DNA of 64,000 nucleotides from Rhodococcus sp. B50 (GTDB lineage: Bacteria > Actinomycetota > Actinomycetes > Mycobacteriales > Mycobacteriaceae). Of the stretch, positions 62,295-64,000 are shown piece by piece. A program made the position numbers and the translations under genes. Below the pieces are notes generated by a model. The model was not told the DNA's origin and ran no database searches. It saw only the letters and a program-made list of their open reading frames with translations. The stretch's first letter is position 1, and each line of letters begins with the position of its first letter. The stretch lies in assembly GCF_013602415.1 (NCBI RefSeq), contig NZ_WPAG02000002.1:310001-374000 (forward strand), read 5' to 3'.

Positions 62295-63674
62295 ATGTCA
62301 GATACCACCGCTCCTACCGAGACACTCGCACCCGCCTACACGGGCCGGCTCGGTACCGAACCGATTCCCGCTCTGAGACTGCCGAAGTCGGAGACCGAAC
62401 CGGAAGCGGCCTACCGCTTCATCCACGACGAACTGATGCTCGACGGCAGTTCGCGGCTCAACCTGGCCACCTTCGTCACCACCTGGATGGATCCGCAGGC
62501 CGACCGTCTCATGGCCGAGACGTTCGACAAGAACATGATCGACAAGGACGAGTACCCGGCGACGGCGGAGATCGAGACCCGTTGCGTCAACATGGTGGCG
62601 GCGCTGTTCCACGCAGAGGATCTGTCTCCCTCCGATCCCGCCTCGGCCACCGGTGTCTCGACGGTCGGATCGTCCGAGGCCGTGATGCTCGCCGGTCTCG
62701 CTCTCAAGTGGCGCTGGCGTCAGGCCCGGCAGGCGGCGGGTAAGGATGCCTCCAAGCCCAACCTGGTGCTCGGCAGCAACGTCCAGGTGGTGTGGGAGAA
62801 GTTCTGCCGATATTTCGATGTCGAACCGAAGTACCTGCCGATGGAGCCCGGCCGCTACGTGATCACCCCCGACCAGGTCCGCGAAGCAGTCGACGAGAAC
62901 ACCATCGGTGTCGTCGCGATCCTCGGCACGACCTTCACCGGTGAACTCGAACCCGTCGCGGAGATTGCAGCGGCACTCGATGAGGTCGCTGCAGCCGGTG
63001 GTCCCGATGTGCCGCTCCATGTCGACGCCGCCAGCGGTGGATTCGTCGTCCCGTTCCTCCATCCGGAACTCGAATGGGACTTCCGTGTACCGCGAGTGGT
63101 GTCCATCAACGTCAGTGGCCACAAGTACGGCATGACCTATCCGGGTATCGGCTTCGTCGTATGGCGCTCGAAGGAACATCTGCCCGAGGATCTCGTCTTC
63201 CGCGTCAACTACCTCGGCGGCGACATGCCGACTTTCACCCTGAACTTCTCGCGCTCCGGAAATCAGGTGGTCGGCCAGTACTACAACTTCATCCGTCTCG
63301 GGGTCGCCGGGTACACCCAGATCATGGAGTCCCTGCGTGACACCGCCCTGATGTTGTCGCGCATGATCTCCGGGATCGACGACATGGAGATCATCACCGA
63401 CGGTTCCGCGATCCCGGTGCTGTCCTTCCGGTTGGTGGGGGAGCCGGGATACACGGTCTTCGACGTCTCCCACGAACTGCGGGCCCGCGGATTCCAGGTC
63501 CCCGCGTACACGATGCCGGCCGATGCCGAGGACGTCGCGGTGCTGCGCATCGTGCTCCGCGAGGGATTCAGCCGCGATCTCGCCTACAAACTCGGCAAGG
63601 ACATCGCCGAGGTGGTGGGTTATCTCCGCGAGGGTGTCGGCCGCGGCCACACCGGGCAGGCATTCGCGCACTGA
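62295..63674 (+). CDS. gadB: glutamate decarboxylase
   Basis: PLP enzyme converting glutamate to GABA and CO2 while consuming a proton; 459 residues, near the family's 466. Conserved DKDEYPATAEIETRC, STVGSSEAVMLAGLA, VDAASGGF and SGHKYG with PLP Lys277 (Lys276 in E. coli GadB). The C-terminus GHTGQAFAH resembles the pH-switch tail with a His near the end. The ATG follows GGAGGA. No glutamate/GABA antiporter gene (gadC) is adjacent; the upstream YhgE protein is the only membrane protein nearby. Followed by a terminator. Confidence 0.96.
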   Translation: MSDTTAPTETLAPAYTGRLGTEPIPALRLPKSETEPEAAYRFIHDELMLDGSSRLNLATFVTTWMDPQADRLMAETFDKNMIDKDEYPATAEIETRCVNMVAALFHAEDLSPSDPASATGVSTVGSSEAVMLAGLALKWRWRQARQAAGKDASKPNLVLGSNVQVVWEKFCRYFDVEPKYLPMEPGRYVITPDQVREAVDENTIGVVAILGTTFTGELEPVAEIAAALDEVAAAGGPDVPLHVDAASGGFVVPFLHPELEWDFRVPRVVSINVSGHKYGMTYPGIGFVVWRSKEHLPEDLVFRVNYLGGDMPTFTLNFSRSGNQVVGQYYNFIRLGVAGYTQIMESLRDTALMLSRMISGIDDMEIITDGSAIPVLSFRLVGEPGYTVFDVSHELRARGFQVPAYTMPADAEDVAVLRIVLREGFSRDLAYKLGKDIAEVVGYLREGVGRGHTGQAFAH

Positions 63675-63736
63675 GCGCTTTCACGTCCACGGCTCTTCGG
63701 TTCGGGGTGCTGCGCGAGGTTCCTCTCCGCGCCCAC

Positions 63737-63777
63737 GGCGAAGGGGGAGAAACTCGCGGAGTTTCTCCCCCTTCGCC
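63737..63777 (+). terminator. terminator after gadB
   Basis: 19-base perfect arms (63737-63755 and 63759-63777) with a 3-base loop. The arms contain GGAGAAAC/GTTTCTCC, which resembles the inverted repeat at 63858. Confidence 0.82.
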
Positions 63778-63857
63778 ATGAGAATCGTTCGTGAACTGTC
63801 CGAATGGATGCACTCGAAATTGCCCGAATGTGATTCTCCACGCGGTGCGACAATTCC

Positions 63858-63878
63858 GGAGAAATCCGTCATTTCTCC
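63858..63878 (+). promoter_or_regulatory. inverted repeat before the Tat-signal gene
   Basis: GGAGAAAT, 5 bases, ATTTCTCC: a perfect 8-base inverted repeat that ends 10 bases before TAAAGT (63889-63894), a -10 candidate. It could be an operator or a short hairpin. The rest of 63778-63950 shows no gene. Confidence 0.5.
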
Positions 63879-63956
63879 CGCGGGCTGCTAAAGTTTGCGC
63901 ACCCCGTGAGTTCGATTCGGGAAGATGCTGCCCTGGATGCGAAAGGGATTGTGAAC

Positions 63957-64000
63957 GTGCCGAGAACGATGCCCTTGTCTCGTCGCCGTTTGTTCTCCGT
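63957..64000 (+). CDS. start of a probable Tat-exported protein (runs off window)
   Basis: Only the first 14 codons are visible: MPRTMPLSRRRLFSV. SRRRLF fits a twin-arginine signal motif (S-R-R-x-L/F), so a folded, perhaps cofactor-containing, protein may be exported. GTG at 63957 has GAAAGGGA 8 bases upstream; GTG at 63951 and ATG at 63969 are in the same frame. The product cannot be named. Confidence 0.5.
   Translation, partial: MPRTMPLSRRRLFS

Overview
The window reads as the chromosome of a high-GC, mycolic-acid-type actinobacterium, most likely Rhodococcus or a close relative. Four things point there: dense GTG/ATG starts with 4-base stop/start overlaps, an Emb-type cell-wall arabinosyltransferase, a MoaC-MogA fusion, and a backbone from nrdH (18.7 kb) to ligA (57.3 kb) that follows the gene order I recall for Mycobacterium tuberculosis Rv3053c-Rv3014c. 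That synteny is from memory and was not computed. I see no insertion sequences, prophage, CRISPR, tRNA or rRNA.

Layout. 1-6.9 kb: the 5' end of a DEAD-box helicase gene; a molybdenum-cofactor block (moeA, moaC-mogA fusion and moaE on the minus strand; moaA and moaD on the plus strand); nadE; and a fructosamine-kinase-like gene coupled to a nucleosidase-like gene. 6.9-9.6 kb: two META-domain lipoproteins, and a TetR repressor facing an FMN reductase across a perfect palindrome. 9.7-13.4 kb: a three-subunit molybdenum hydroxylase of the PaoABC type, a likely client of the cofactor block. 13.4-18.3 kb: a tightly coupled minus-strand cassette encoding a secreted GH26-like hydrolase, a GAF-PP2C phosphatase, a cellulose-synthase-like transferase, a STAS anti-anti-sigma-type protein and an RsbW-like ATPase. 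It looks like polysaccharide synthesis combined with a partner-switching regulator. 18.5-22.9 kb: class Ib ribonucleotide reductase nrdHIEF behind two NrdR-like boxes.

22.9-43.7 kb: Emb-like transferase, a NUDIX enzyme, two siderophore-binding-type lipoproteins, ctaD, serB, a peptidyl-tRNA-hydrolase-like gene, glgX, an ABC ATPase, a second NUDIX enzyme, an enoyl-CoA hydratase, two methyltransferase-type proteins, a PQQ-repeat lipoprotein, a left-handed beta-helix acyltransferase and an amidase. 43.7-47.9 kb (minus strand): methyltransferase, GH57 branching enzyme, GT4 glucosyltransferase and a GNAT. Together with the methyltransferase-like gene at 38.8 kb and the acyltransferase at 41.4 kb, these match the gene set linked to methylglucose lipopolysaccharide in mycobacteria. 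48.1-57.3 kb: etfBA, an OlsB/OlsA-like pair, iscS, mnmA, a MetE-like protein and ligA. 57.3-64 kb: a membrane protein, then a plus-strand series of amidohydrolase, degenerate ABC ATPase, YhgE/Pip membrane protein and glutamate decarboxylase, and finally the first codons of a probable Tat-exported protein.

The least explained pieces are (i) the five-gene glycan/partner-switch cassette, whose transferase carries a helical insertion of about 150 residues inside the catalytic domain and has no PilZ domain, and (ii) the pseudo-ATPase/YhgE pair next to gadB. A recurring regulatory theme is a TANNNT -10 hexamer only 6-8 bases before the start codon, which indicates leaderless transcripts.
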